Part shown: one piece after another, positions 17,340 through 25,111 of the stretch
Position numbering within the stretch: position 1 is the stretch's first letter
Layout of the letters: the number at the start of each line of letters is the position of its first letter
DNA from: an uncultured Bacteroidales bacterium
GTDB taxonomy: Bacteria > Bacteroidota > Bacteroidia > Bacteroidales > Bacteroidaceae
Reading direction: 5' to 3'
Length of the DNA: 64,000 nucleotides
Assembly (NCBI GenBank): GCA_902802265.1
Contig: CADCLN010000003.1
Location: forward strand, 62,001 to 126,000
Program-made: the position numbers and the translations under genes
Notes under the pieces: model-generated
Databases searched by the model: none
Told to the model about the DNA's origin: nothing
What the model saw: only the letters and a program-made list of their open reading frames with translations

Positions 17340-18182
17340 TTAGTCAGTTTTGTCTTTATCCATGGGCTGACGGGCCACGGCGTGTGTGAAGATTCGCTCG
17401 GCTTCCTTCATGTATTTGCTGTCTGGAAATTCGTTCTTGAAACCGTAATATTCCTCGATGGTTTCGCGGTAACGTTCCTCTTGCTTCTCTGCCACACTCT
17501 TGACAGCCAAGTGATAGCGTGCCCGCAGAATCATGATGTAGAATTCCTCGCGCAAAGGAGTGCTGGGATAAGTCTTCAGCGCATTTTCCGCCGTAATGAT
17601 GCAAGCCTGGTAGTTGCTGCCGCCGTTGTAGCAGTTGCCTGTATAGCTGCCCAGGTTATAATAAAGTTTGGATGCCTGATACTCTTTGAGCGCCAGGCGG
17701 TCGCGCAGTTCGTCAATCATTTCGAAAGCATCTTTCGTGCGTTTCGAATAGGGATAAATCTCGATGAAATCGGTCAGCGAATTGATGGCAGTAATGGTCG
17801 GCGACTGATCCAGACGGATGTCGGGCGACTGCATATAGCTTGCTTTTCCGCTGTAGAATTTGGCTGTCTCCGCATAGATGCCCTTGGCATACGTCTTGAA
17901 ATAGCGGTCAAAATAGAGCACAGCTGTCTCGTAGTCATGCAATTTGTAATACGACATGGCCAGCATAAAGAGAGATTCCTCACCCTTTTCCGTGCCTTTC
18001 AGCATCATTACAAACTCTTCCAGAATCTGATAACACTTGCTGTATTGCCCTGCAATATAATATTCCTTTGCTGCTTCGTATTTATAATCGTAGTCGGTCG
18101 ATTTGTAAACCTGATTAAACGAAGTCTTGCACGAAGACAAAATGCAACTGGCCAATACAGCAAAAATGAAAAGTTTTCTCAT
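17340..18182 (-). CDS. bamD: Outer membrane assembly lipoprotein BamD
   Basis: A 280-residue lipoprotein started at MRKLFIFAVLASCILSSC; a 25-codon upstream extension lies across the promoter and is rejected. The lipobox ILSSC is followed by about five TPR helices, with YKYEAAKEYYIAGQYSKC, then LFMLAMSYYKLHDYETAVLYF, the standard BamD pattern. It works with BamA at the inner face of the outer membrane to fold beta-barrel proteins. A TACCTTTG promoter lies 23 bp upstream of the ATG. Gene order bamD-rpoZ-DUF4293 is a familiar Bacteroidetes arrangement. Confidence 0.92.
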   Translation of the reverse strand: MRKLFIFAVLASCILSSCKTSFNQVYKSTDYDYKYEAAKEYYIAGQYSKCYQILEEFVMMLKGTEKGEESLFMLAMSYYKLHDYETAVLYFDRYFKTYAKGIYAETAKFYSGKASYMQSPDIRLDQSPTITAINSLTDFIEIYPYSKRTKDAFEMIDELRDRLALKEYQASKLYYNLGSYTGNCYNGGSNYQACIITAENALKTYPSTPLREEFYIMILRARYHLAVKSVAEKQEERYRETIEEYYGFKNEFPDSKYMKEAERIFTHAVARQPMDKDKTD

Positions 18183-18204
18183 GTACTTTTTATAAAATAT
18201 GGTG

Positions 18205-18212
18205 CAAAGGTA
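18205..18212 (-). promoter_or_regulatory. -7 element for the bamD-rpoZ-DUF4293-fcl-gmd run
   Basis: On the minus strand this reads TACCTTTG, a full match to TAnnTTTG. A TTG on that strand (CAA at 18233-18235) is 20 bp upstream. It leaves a leader of under 20 nt before bamD. Confidence 0.7.
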
Positions 18213-18307
18213 GGAATATATTGTGAATAAACCAACAGCCGATTGCCAAAAACTCATTTTTTAGCAAAAAAAAGCAACATCCATGGAGAACTTTACGCAG
18301 AAAGCCG

Positions 18308-18315
18308 TAATTTTG
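18308..18315 (+). promoter_or_regulatory. -7 element deciding the uvrB start
   Basis: TAATTTTG followed by GC matches the -7 consensus and lies inside the first codons of a longer possible uvrB frame beginning at 18283. Transcription from here would begin near 18320, so the ATG at 18334 is the first usable one. Confidence 0.6.
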
Positions 18316-18333
18316 CAGCAAAAATTTGAAGAA

Positions 18334-20355
18334 ATGAACACATTTCAACTTACTTCTCAATACCAGCCCACAGGCGATCAGCCCGAAGCCATCCAGCAAC
18401 TCACCGAAGGTGTCCTGCGCGGTGACGAAGCCCAGGTGTTGCTTGGTGTGACGGGGTCGGGCAAGACTTTCACTGTTGCCAACGTCATCCAGAACATTGG
18501 CCGCCCTACCCTCATCCTGAGCCACAACAAGACTTTGGCACATCAGCTCTACACCGAGATGAAGCAGTTCTTCCCGCAGAACGCCGTGGAATACTACGTC
18601 AGTTACTACGACTACTACCAGCCTGAAGCCTATATCCCCTCCACAGACACCTACATAGAGAAAGACCTGGCTATCAACGAGGAAGTCGATAGGCTGCGGT
18701 TGGCTGCCACCTCGTCGCTGCTTTCGGGCCGTCGCGATGTCATCGTGGTTTCCAGCGTCAGCTGCATCTACGGCATGGGCAGCCCGATGGACTTCAGCGA
18801 ATGTATCATTGACATCCGTGTGGGTATGCGTACCGACATCAACGCATTTCTCCGCAAACTGGTCGATAGCCTCTATGTCCGCAACGATATCGAACTTAGC
18901 CACGGACACTTCCGCGTGCGTGGTGAAATCGTGGATATCGCATTGGCATACGACCAGAAAATTGTGCGAGTGGACTTTGCATGGGACGAGATAGAATCCA
19001 TTAAAGAGATTGACGAGCAAACGGGCGCAACCATCACGTCCTTTGAAGATTATCGCATCTATCCTGCCAATCTATTTATGACAACGAAGGAGAAGCAACT
19101 GCATGCCATCCACATGATAGAGGACGACCTGCACGAGCGACTGGAATACTACGAATCCATCGGGGATAAGGCGAAAGCACAGCTCCTGGAACTGCGTGTG
19201 ACCAACGACCTTGAAATGATTCGCGAACTGGGCCACTGCTCAGGCATTGAGAACTATTCGCGCTATTTCGACGGCAGAAAAGCCGGAGAACGTCCCTACT
19301 GTCTGCTCGATTTTTTCCCCAAGGACTTTCTGCTGGTTGTCGATGAAAGCCACGAATCCATCCCGCAAATCCGCGCCATGTATGGAGGCGACCGGCGGCG
19401 CAAGACCACGCTTGTGGAATATGGTTACCGCTTGCCCGCAGCCCTGGACAACCGTCCCCTGCAGTTCGATGAATTCGAGGTAATGACCCCTCAGACCATC
19501 TATGTGAGTGCTACCCCAGCCGACTACGAATTGGAGCGTAGTGGCGGCATCGTGGTGGAGCAGGTCATCCGCCCTACCGGACTGCTCGACCCTAAGATTG
19601 AGGTGCGCCCCACAGCCAATCAGGTGGATGACCTCATGGAGGAAATCCAGCAGCGCATTGAGCGCAACGAGCGTTGCCTGGTCACTACCCTCACCAAGCG
19701 TATGGCAGAAGAACTTTCTGAGTATCTGACAGAAAACGGCGTTCACTGTAGCTATATTCACAGCGACGTGGAGACTTTTGAACGGGTGGAAATCCTTGAG
19801 AAACTGCGGCAGGGCGAATTTGATGTCATTGTGGGTGTCAACCTTCTGCGCGAAGGACTGGACCTGCCCGAAGTGTCGCTCGTAGCCATTCTCGACGCCG
19901 ACAAGGAGGGATTCCTGCGCAGTCATCGCAGTCTTACCCAGACCATTGGTCGTGCAGCCCGAAACGTCAACGGCATGGCCATCCTCTATGGCGATAAAAT
20001 CACACATAGTATGCAGCTGACTATCGATGAAACCAACCGTCGTCGAAAAATACAGATGCAATACAACGCCGATCACGGCATTACTCCCACCCAGATTCGC
20101 AAGACCTACGCAGCCATTCGTGAACATAAGCAGATTGACTACCTGGGCAAGGCATACATCGAAGAGAACATACGCACGCAGGTGGCAGCAGAAGACCCCG
20201 TCACGCTTACCATGACTCCCGACCAGCTTCGCCATTCCATCGAACAAAACCGCCGCTTCATGCAGGAGGCTGCCAAGAAGCTGGACTTCATGCAGGCCGC
20301 TCTCTATCGCGACGAAATGCTGAAGCTGCAGGAATTATTAGAATCGCACTCATGA
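18334..20355 (+). CDS. uvrB: Excinuclease ABC subunit B
   Basis: A 673-residue protein when started at MNTFQLTSQYQPTGDQPEAI, the same length as E. coli UvrB; an in-frame ATG at 18283 precedes the promoter and is rejected. Walker A is GVTGSGKTF, the beta-hairpin that opens damaged DNA is YYVSYYDYYQPEAYIP, the DEAD-type box is VVDESHES, helicase motif VI is QTIGRAARN, and the C-terminal UVR helix pair that contacts UvrC spans about the last 45 residues (QLRHSIEQNRRFM). It loads on damage with UvrA in nucleotide excision repair. The next gene overlaps it by 4 bp. Confidence 0.97.
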   Translation: MNTFQLTSQYQPTGDQPEAIQQLTEGVLRGDEAQVLLGVTGSGKTFTVANVIQNIGRPTLILSHNKTLAHQLYTEMKQFFPQNAVEYYVSYYDYYQPEAYIPSTDTYIEKDLAINEEVDRLRLAATSSLLSGRRDVIVVSSVSCIYGMGSPMDFSECIIDIRVGMRTDINAFLRKLVDSLYVRNDIELSHGHFRVRGEIVDIALAYDQKIVRVDFAWDEIESIKEIDEQTGATITSFEDYRIYPANLFMTTKEKQLHAIHMIEDDLHERLEYYESIGDKAKAQLLELRVTNDLEMIRELGHCSGIENYSRYFDGRKAGERPYCLLDFFPKDFLLVVDESHESIPQIRAMYGGDRRRKTTLVEYGYRLPAALDNRPLQFDEFEVMTPQTIYVSATPADYELERSGGIVVEQVIRPTGLLDPKIEVRPTANQVDDLMEEIQQRIERNERCLVTTLTKRMAEELSEYLTENGVHCSYIHSDVETFERVEILEKLRQGEFDVIVGVNLLREGLDLPEVSLVAILDADKEGFLRSHRSLTQTIGRAARNVNGMAILYGDKITHSMQLTIDETNRRRKIQMQYNADHGITPTQIRKTYAAIREHKQIDYLGKAYIEENIRTQVAAEDPVTLTMTPDQLRHSIEQNRRFMQEAAKKLDFMQAALYRDEMLKLQELLESHS

Positions 20356-21302
20356 AATTCCTTAGAAACTGGACGCTCCCCATCAGTATGCTCACGGGCA
20401 TACTCTCCTATTTCATTTATACGGGCATCCACGCCCTCGACGGAACCCACGCCTTCATGCTCCGTTTCATCGAGGTGTTCCAGCCCCTGCTGCTCTTCTG
20501 TATGCTCTTCGTCTCGTTCTGCAAGGTGGCTCCTGGCGAACTGCGTCCCCACCGTTGGATGCTCAAGCTCCTTGGCATACAGGTGGGCAGTTTCACCCTG
20601 ATGGGGCTGTTCATCGCTTTGCTGCCCAACGTGCCAGGACGTGTAGTCATCGAGTCTGCCATGATTTGCATGATATGTCCCACAGCCACCGCAGCATCCG
20701 TGGTCACCACCAAGCTGCACGGCAATCCTTCGGCCGTTGTCAGCTACACCTGTCTGATTAATCTGACCGCTTCCATCGCCATTCCATCGGTGGTTTCATT
20801 CATTCACGAGGGTGCCGGCGAACTCGACTTTCTCATGTCTTTCACCCTCATCATCGGACGAGTCTTTCCCCTGCTTATCCTGCCCTTGCTGGCTGCGTGG
20901 TTTGTCCGTTACTTGATGCCACGATTTCATCGGCAGATACTCAGCCATCCCGACCTCGCCTTCAATCTTTGGGCTGTTGCCCTCTCCCTTGCCATCGGCA
21001 TCACCGTGAAGGCCATTGTCCACAGCCACGAGTCGCTGTTCGAACTCATCCTCATTGCTTTGGCTTCCCTTCTTACTTGTGTCGTTCAGTTCTACTTGGG
21101 CCATTCCATCGGCAAAAAGCACCACGAGACCATCGCGGGCACACAGGCTCTGGGACAGAAAAACACCATCTTTGCCATCTGGATGGGCTACACCTTCCTC
21201 AACCCCGTCACAGCCATGGCTGGTGGCTTCTACTCCGTCTGGCACAATGTTATCAATTCGTGGCAGTTGTGGAAGGAACGGAAGATGGGCGAAACAAAAT
21301 GA
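20352..21302 (+). CDS. Bile acid:sodium symporter (BASS) family transporter
   Basis: A 316-residue membrane protein with about nine to ten hydrophobic segments. MICPTATAASVVTTKLHGN (about 107-125) and TQALGQKNTIFAIWMG (about 265-280) correspond to the two crossed helices that bind sodium in BASS transporters. Family members carry bile acids, pantoate, pyruvate or other organic anions; the substrate here is open. ATG overlaps the uvrB stop (ATGA), so it is co-translated with a DNA repair gene, with no obvious functional link. Confidence 0.82.
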   Translation: MKFLRNWTLPISMLTGILSYFIYTGIHALDGTHAFMLRFIEVFQPLLLFCMLFVSFCKVAPGELRPHRWMLKLLGIQVGSFTLMGLFIALLPNVPGRVVIESAMICMICPTATAASVVTTKLHGNPSAVVSYTCLINLTASIAIPSVVSFIHEGAGELDFLMSFTLIIGRVFPLLILPLLAAWFVRYLMPRFHRQILSHPDLAFNLWAVALSLAIGITVKAIVHSHESLFELILIALASLLTCVVQFYLGHSIGKKHHETIAGTQALGQKNTIFAIWMGYTFLNPVTAMAGGFYSVWHNVINSWQLWKERKMGETK

Positions 21303-21323
21303 TGTGTGGGGTCAGTGGGGTAT

Positions 21324-21412
21324 TTAACATGAATGGCCATGAATTAGCCACGAATTGTTACTTATTCCTGTGTTTTCTTTAACATGAATGGCCATGAATT
21401 AGCCACGAATTT
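21324..21412. repeat. Direct repeat containing ATGAATGGCC / ATGAATTAGCC
   Basis: A segment of about 34 bases starting TTTAACATGAATGGCC occurs twice, 54 bp apart, between the BASS transporter and the FISUMP gene. Inside each copy the shorter blocks ATGAATGGCC, ATGAATTAGCC and ACGAATT repeat at about one helical turn. Confidence 0.8.
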
Positions 21413-21485
21413 TTGTTTCAGCCTATGTTTTTTGGGGGAAGGGGAATTTTTTTTCAATAAATTTGCAATAATTCTCCATTTGTTC

Positions 21486-21493
21486 TACCTTTG
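21486..21493 (+). promoter_or_regulatory. -7 element for the FISUMP gene
   Basis: TACCTTTG followed by GC; TTTG at 21462-21465 lies 20 bp upstream and fits the -33 element. The ATG is 32 bp downstream. Confidence 0.68.
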
Positions 21494-21525
21494 CGGTTAG
21501 TTTAACCATTAAAAACATATTTTTT

Positions 21526-22536
21526 ATGAAGACAATATTCAAAAGTGTTGTGCTGCTTGCTGCCATCGTGCTGAGCTCTGGTAGCCAGGCACAAGTGATT
21601 AACGGCGACCTGAACCACAACGGGGATCTGGACGTGGACGATGTGACGTTGCTCATTGATGGCTACCTCACAGGCGAGACGGAATCCCTCAAATCCACGG
21701 TTAACCCCTACATGGTGGACAACAGCCTCGTTGCGGGTACTTGGTTGTCGGACAAGGGCCAACTCACGTTTCATGAAAACGGTTCCCTTGGCGGCTTTTA
21801 TGAGGGACTGGGCTATACATACAAGTTCATGCCTTTCCAGAAACATATTCTGCTATACTACGACTCTGGCAAATTTGTCGCTGAAATGAAGGTGCTGGAG
21901 TTAACCGACGAAACCATGTCCCTGCTATATGAAGGAACGTATGGAACCTACACCCGTAATCGTATTCAAGCGGTTGACCTGGGTCTCTCTGTAAAGTGGG
22001 CGAACATAAACATCGGCGCAAATGCTCCAGAAGAGTCTGGGGACTACTTTGCCTGGGGCGAAACCGAACCGAAAGACTATTATGACTGGGAAACCTATAA
22101 GTGGTGCAACGGTTCGAAAAATACCATGACCAAATACTGCACCACTTCCCTCGATGGCACGGTTGACGACAAGACCACACTTGACCTTGAGGATGACGCA
22201 GCTCATGCGAATTGGGGTGGTACATGGCGTATGCCAACTCATGATGAATTTACGGAACTTCGGACGAAGTGTAGTTGGGAGTGGACAACTCGGAACGGTG
22301 TGAACGGTCAGAAGGTAACAGGTCCGAATGGCAATTCCATATTCTTGCCCGCTGCAGGGTTTCGCTACGACAATTCGTTCAACCTTGCGGGCAGCACCGG
22401 CTACTATTGGTCGAGTTCGCTCCGCAAGTTTTACAACGACTCCGCATACAGCGTGTTTTTCAATTCGAGTAATGGTGTTGATTGGCTCTGTGACTACCGT
22501 GACCGCGGGCGATGTGTTCGCGCTGTCTGCCCGTAG
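21526..22536 (+). CDS. Secreted dockerin-like/FISUMP-domain protein
   Basis: A 336-residue exported protein. The signal peptide (VVLLAAIVLSSGSQAQ) is followed at about 27-50 by a single dockerin or EF-hand-like calcium loop, GDLNHNGDLDVDDVTLLIDG. A small beta domain (about 65-145) follows, then a FISUMP domain (TIGR02145-like) from AVDLGLSVKWA (about 148) to RGRCVRAVCP at the end, with WGETEPK and GGTWRMPTHDEFTEL as landmarks. FISUMP proteins are abundant, secreted and of unknown role in Bacteroidetes and Fibrobacter. It has its own promoter and a strong terminator, so it is a single-gene unit. Confidence 0.78.
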   Translation: MKTIFKSVVLLAAIVLSSGSQAQVINGDLNHNGDLDVDDVTLLIDGYLTGETESLKSTVNPYMVDNSLVAGTWLSDKGQLTFHENGSLGGFYEGLGYTYKFMPFQKHILLYYDSGKFVAEMKVLELTDETMSLLYEGTYGTYTRNRIQAVDLGLSVKWANINIGANAPEESGDYFAWGETEPKDYYDWETYKWCNGSKNTMTKYCTTSLDGTVDDKTTLDLEDDAAHANWGGTWRMPTHDEFTELRTKCSWEWTTRNGVNGQKVTGPNGNSIFLPAAGFRYDNSFNLAGSTGYYWSSSLRKFYNDSAYSVFFNSSNGVDWLCDYRDRGRCVRAVCP

Positions 22537-22612
22537 CTTTCAGAACCTTTAGCTCGCCGTTAGGCAATTTACGTGCTTCCCTTCCCTCCACGGGCAAGGA
22601 CGCGCAAAGCCC

Positions 22613-22656
22613 AAAAGCCTTTCGCCTGCACCTCCGCACAGGCGAAAGGCTTTTTT
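22613..22656 (+). terminator. Terminator after the FISUMP gene
   Basis: A near-perfect stem: AAAAGCCTTTCGCCTG pairs with CAGGCGAAAGGCTTTT around a short loop and ends in a T-run. Confidence 0.9.
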
Positions 22657-22717
22657 GCATGGTAATCAACTTAAATGCTAATGATGTTCGCTACATCTGC
22701 ATACGCTGAAAGAAAGT

Positions 22718-22951
22718 GCCACGGTTCCACGGTTCCACGGTTCCAGCGGAAATCCTACTTCCTTTCTAAAAAAACTTTTTTATTTTTTATACCCCTCAAT
22801 TTTTACCATTTTCGGTGGTACCGTGGAACCGCTTATGAGAGTAGTAATAATAATATACAGATTTTCAATTAATAAATACGTTTTATTAAATTTTTAGGTG
22901 CGGTTCCAGGTGCGGTTCCAGGTCGGTTCCAGGCTCCCCACCCTGGAACCG
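22718..22951. repeat. GGTTCC repeats flanking an AT-rich core
   Basis: Three ACGGTTCC units in 8-nt register begin at about 22720; after a 100-bp AT-rich stretch, inverted (GTGGAACCGC near 22821) and direct GCGGTTCCAGGT units (22900-22932) follow and close with an inverted CTGGAACCGC at 22942. The copies in both orientations make a set of possible hairpins. The origin is unknown; a decayed small mobile element is one option. Confidence 0.6.
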
Positions 22952-22964
22952 CATTCCCACTTCG

Positions 22965-23144
22965 GTAGCAAAGTTCTCCTGCTGCCGTCGCACAGTTCTG
23001 CCACCTGGGTGGCACAGTTCTGTCGTCTGGGTGGCATAGTTCTCTCACTGCGGTAGCAATGCAGTGCCGCCGCAACAGCAGAACTGTGCGGCGGCAGTGA
23101 GAGAACTGTGCCACGGGAGTGGCAGAACTGTGCTCCTGAATATG
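22965..23144. repeat. 22-nt palindromic array, direct then inverted units
   Basis: AGTTCT or its position-equivalent occurs at 22972, 22994, 23016, 23038 and 23060, and the inverse AGAACT at 23080, 23102 and 23124: every step within each set is exactly 22 nt. Units follow GTGGCA-CAGTTC-TGCCAC plus spacer in the best copies. The array lies between the 3' ends of the FISUMP and HtrA genes, and the switch from direct to inverted units lets a transcript fold into a long hairpin. A related array is at 38452-38605. Confidence 0.88.
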
Positions 23145-23154
23145 TGTTGTAACT

Positions 23155-24714
23155 TTATTCGCCCAGTTGTACAGCTTTGCTGACGTTGGTTCCATCGGTG
23201 GTTTTGCCCCAAATCCACATGGTCCGGTCGTCGCTTTGCTGTGCCTGCTTGAAGGCTGTCTCGATGTCGGCTGTGGTCTTGATGGTCTGACCGTTGACTT
23301 TCAGGATGATGAAGTCCTTTTCGATGCCTGCGTCGCGGAATTTGCCGCTCTTCACGCTCTTGACCATTACACCGCTTGTGATGCCGAGGTTCTTCTTCAA
23401 TCCATCGGGCACTTCCTTAAATTCTGCGCCGAGTACATCGATGGAGAGCGACTTCATCACCTTTGTCGTACCCTTGGAATTGCGGAAGGTAATGGTTGTG
23501 GCCTTCTCCTTCTTGTCGCGCATGTAGCCGATGGTGGCTTTGTCGCCTGGACGATACTTGGTGGTGGCTTCCTGGAGTTCAGACATCTTTGTAATCTTCT
23601 TGCCGTCGATGCTGACGATAACATCGCCCTTCTTCAGTCCGGCTTCGGCAGCGGCTCCGTCTTCTACGACTTCAGCCACATAGACACCGTCGTTGGTACC
23701 GAAATTCGGTTCGTATTTCTCGTCCTTCCGTTTCTCTGCGTCGATGTAATCGTGGAGTGTTGAACCGCTCACGCCGATGAGTGCACGCTGTACGGTTCCG
23801 TACTCCTTGATGTCTGCCACGACTTTCTTCATGATGCTGACGGGGATGGCGAATCCGTAGCCTGTATAGCTGCCCGTATTGCTGTAGATCATGGCGTTGA
23901 TGCCTACGAGTTCACCCCTGGCATTGACCAGCGCACCGCCCGAATTGCCCTGATTGATGGCTGCGTCGGTCTGGATGAACGATTCGATGCCTCCCCTCGT
24001 GGCGCCCATGCCACGTCCCTTGGCCGAAACGATGCCTGCGGTGACGGTGCTGGTGAGGTTGAATGGATTGCCCACGGCAAGTACCCATTCGCCCACCTTC
24101 AGGGCATCGCTGTCGCCGATGACCAGCGTAGGCAGGCCCGTGGCGTCGATCTTGATGAGTGCCAGGTCGGTATCGGGGTCGGTGCCGATGACTTTTGCCT
24201 TAAATTCGCGGTTGTCGTTCAGGGTGACGGTGATATCGTTGGCCTGCTGCACCACGTGGTTGTTGGTGACGATGTATCCGTCAGAACTGATGAGTACGCC
24301 GCTGCCGGCACCCTCCTGCTTGGGGGTCTGAATCTGTCGGCGCTGTGTGCCTCCGCCACCACGTCCGAAGAAGTCGCCGAAGAAGTCTTCGAATGGGTCG
24401 CGATATTCGACGGTGCGCGTTTCACCGCCGATGACTACTTTTATATATACAACAGCCTGGCATCCCTTTTCGGCTGCTGTGGTGAGGTCAACGGGCTGTA
24501 CGGGCATGGAGGGATTGCCCGAAACGGTCATCAGGCTTGGTTCGCCGGAAGCCTGTCCAAGAGTTGTGCCATAGAGTTCCTGCTGCACCTGTTGGGTGAC
24601 GAGCTGACGGTTCATGTTGCGTTGTGCTACTGAGATGGCGAATGCGCCTGTGAGTCCGGAAACAAGTGCCACTGTGGCGAGTGTTCCGTAAAAACGTTTT
24701 GCTGTCTGTTTCAT
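23155..24714 (-). CDS. htrA: Periplasmic HtrA/DegP serine protease
   Basis: A 519-residue protein with an N-terminal membrane anchor or signal (TLATVALVSGLTGAFAISVA), a trypsin-like domain with the catalytic triad His153 (VTNNHVV), Asp183 (DTDLALIKID) and Ser258 (NQGNSGGA), and two PDZ domains at about 305-405 and 420-515. The LA loop region contains the flexible GRGGGGTQRR. It degrades or refolds damaged envelope proteins. The gene ends against the 22-nt array; its promoter region is in the 397-bp gap upstream, where TAACTTCA on the minus strand (24799-24806) is a weak -7 candidate. Confidence 0.93.
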   Translation of the reverse strand: MKQTAKRFYGTLATVALVSGLTGAFAISVAQRNMNRQLVTQQVQQELYGTTLGQASGEPSLMTVSGNPSMPVQPVDLTTAAEKGCQAVVYIKVVIGGETRTVEYRDPFEDFFGDFFGRGGGGTQRRQIQTPKQEGAGSGVLISSDGYIVTNNHVVQQANDITVTLNDNREFKAKVIGTDPDTDLALIKIDATGLPTLVIGDSDALKVGEWVLAVGNPFNLTSTVTAGIVSAKGRGMGATRGGIESFIQTDAAINQGNSGGALVNARGELVGINAMIYSNTGSYTGYGFAIPVSIMKKVVADIKEYGTVQRALIGVSGSTLHDYIDAEKRKDEKYEPNFGTNDGVYVAEVVEDGAAAEAGLKKGDVIVSIDGKKITKMSELQEATTKYRPGDKATIGYMRDKKEKATTITFRNSKGTTKVMKSLSIDVLGAEFKEVPDGLKKNLGITSGVMVKSVKSGKFRDAGIEKDFIILKVNGQTIKTTADIETAFKQAQQSDDRTMWIWGKTTDGTNVSKAVQLGE

Positions 24715-25111
24715 ATTCGTTTTTTGAGGTTGAAATTATACATTCTTTTTATTGGGCTGAAATGTTAAATCGGCTGGTGCGAATTAACTTTTCGGCGGTG
24801 AAGTTACGTGGACTGCTTGTTTTAGCAAAACATTCGGACTGAAAAATACTTCTTCTTTGAACTTGTTTAACAAAAAAAGGCACTCAGTTAACGGCGTTTA
24901 AACTGTGAGGTTAATAAAATCGCAAGTTTAATGGACTGTTTTCTGTCCGTCGCAAATGTTAAAATAGACGAGAATACGTCCAAAAATTTTGTGCGTCCCG
25001 AATATTTTAGTTAACTTTGCCGAGAAAATACTAATATCACCATCAGCCAGACCGCTGGTCATTACTTTAATACCGATTACTAACTTAATCATTTAAAATA
25101 ACAAATCGCCT
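24715..25111. other. Divergent promoter region of htrA and the GH35 gene
   Basis: This 397-bp AT-rich gap lies between the divergently read HtrA gene and the beta-galactosidase. It contains a clear plus-strand promoter at 25012-25019, a weak minus-strand candidate near 24799, and small inverted repeats around 24930-24995 (for example GACTGTTTTCTGTC and GACG...CGTC pairs). No open frame with a plausible product is seen. Confidence 0.6.
25012..25019 (+). promoter_or_regulatory. -7 element for the GH35 beta-galactosidase
   Basis: TAACTTTG followed by CC; TTTTG ending at 24991 is exactly 20 bp upstream. The leader is about 85 nt. Confidence 0.7.

Larger units (their letters stand above)
22537..23154. 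other. Gene-free, repeat-rich region between convergent genes
   Basis: This 618-bp gap lies between the ends of the FISUMP gene and the HtrA gene. It holds a terminator (22613-22656), GGTTCC-based repeats (22718-22951) around an AT-rich core, and the 22-nt palindromic array (22965-23144). Open frames here are short, low in complexity and made from the repeats, so I call no gene. Confidence 0.7.

Noticed and set aside
22675..22872. Small coding frame over GGTTCC repeats
   Set aside because: Its product is generated by the repeat and the AT-rich core; no promoter or family support.
22900..22951. tRNA or tRNA-like fragment because of GGTTCC (T-arm-like) motifs
   Set aside because: No acceptor stem, anticodon arm or CCA fits around them; the motif is tandemly repeated.
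22965..23144. CRISPR array
   Set aside because: The unit repeats at 22 nt without unique spacers, changes orientation midway, and no cas genes are near.
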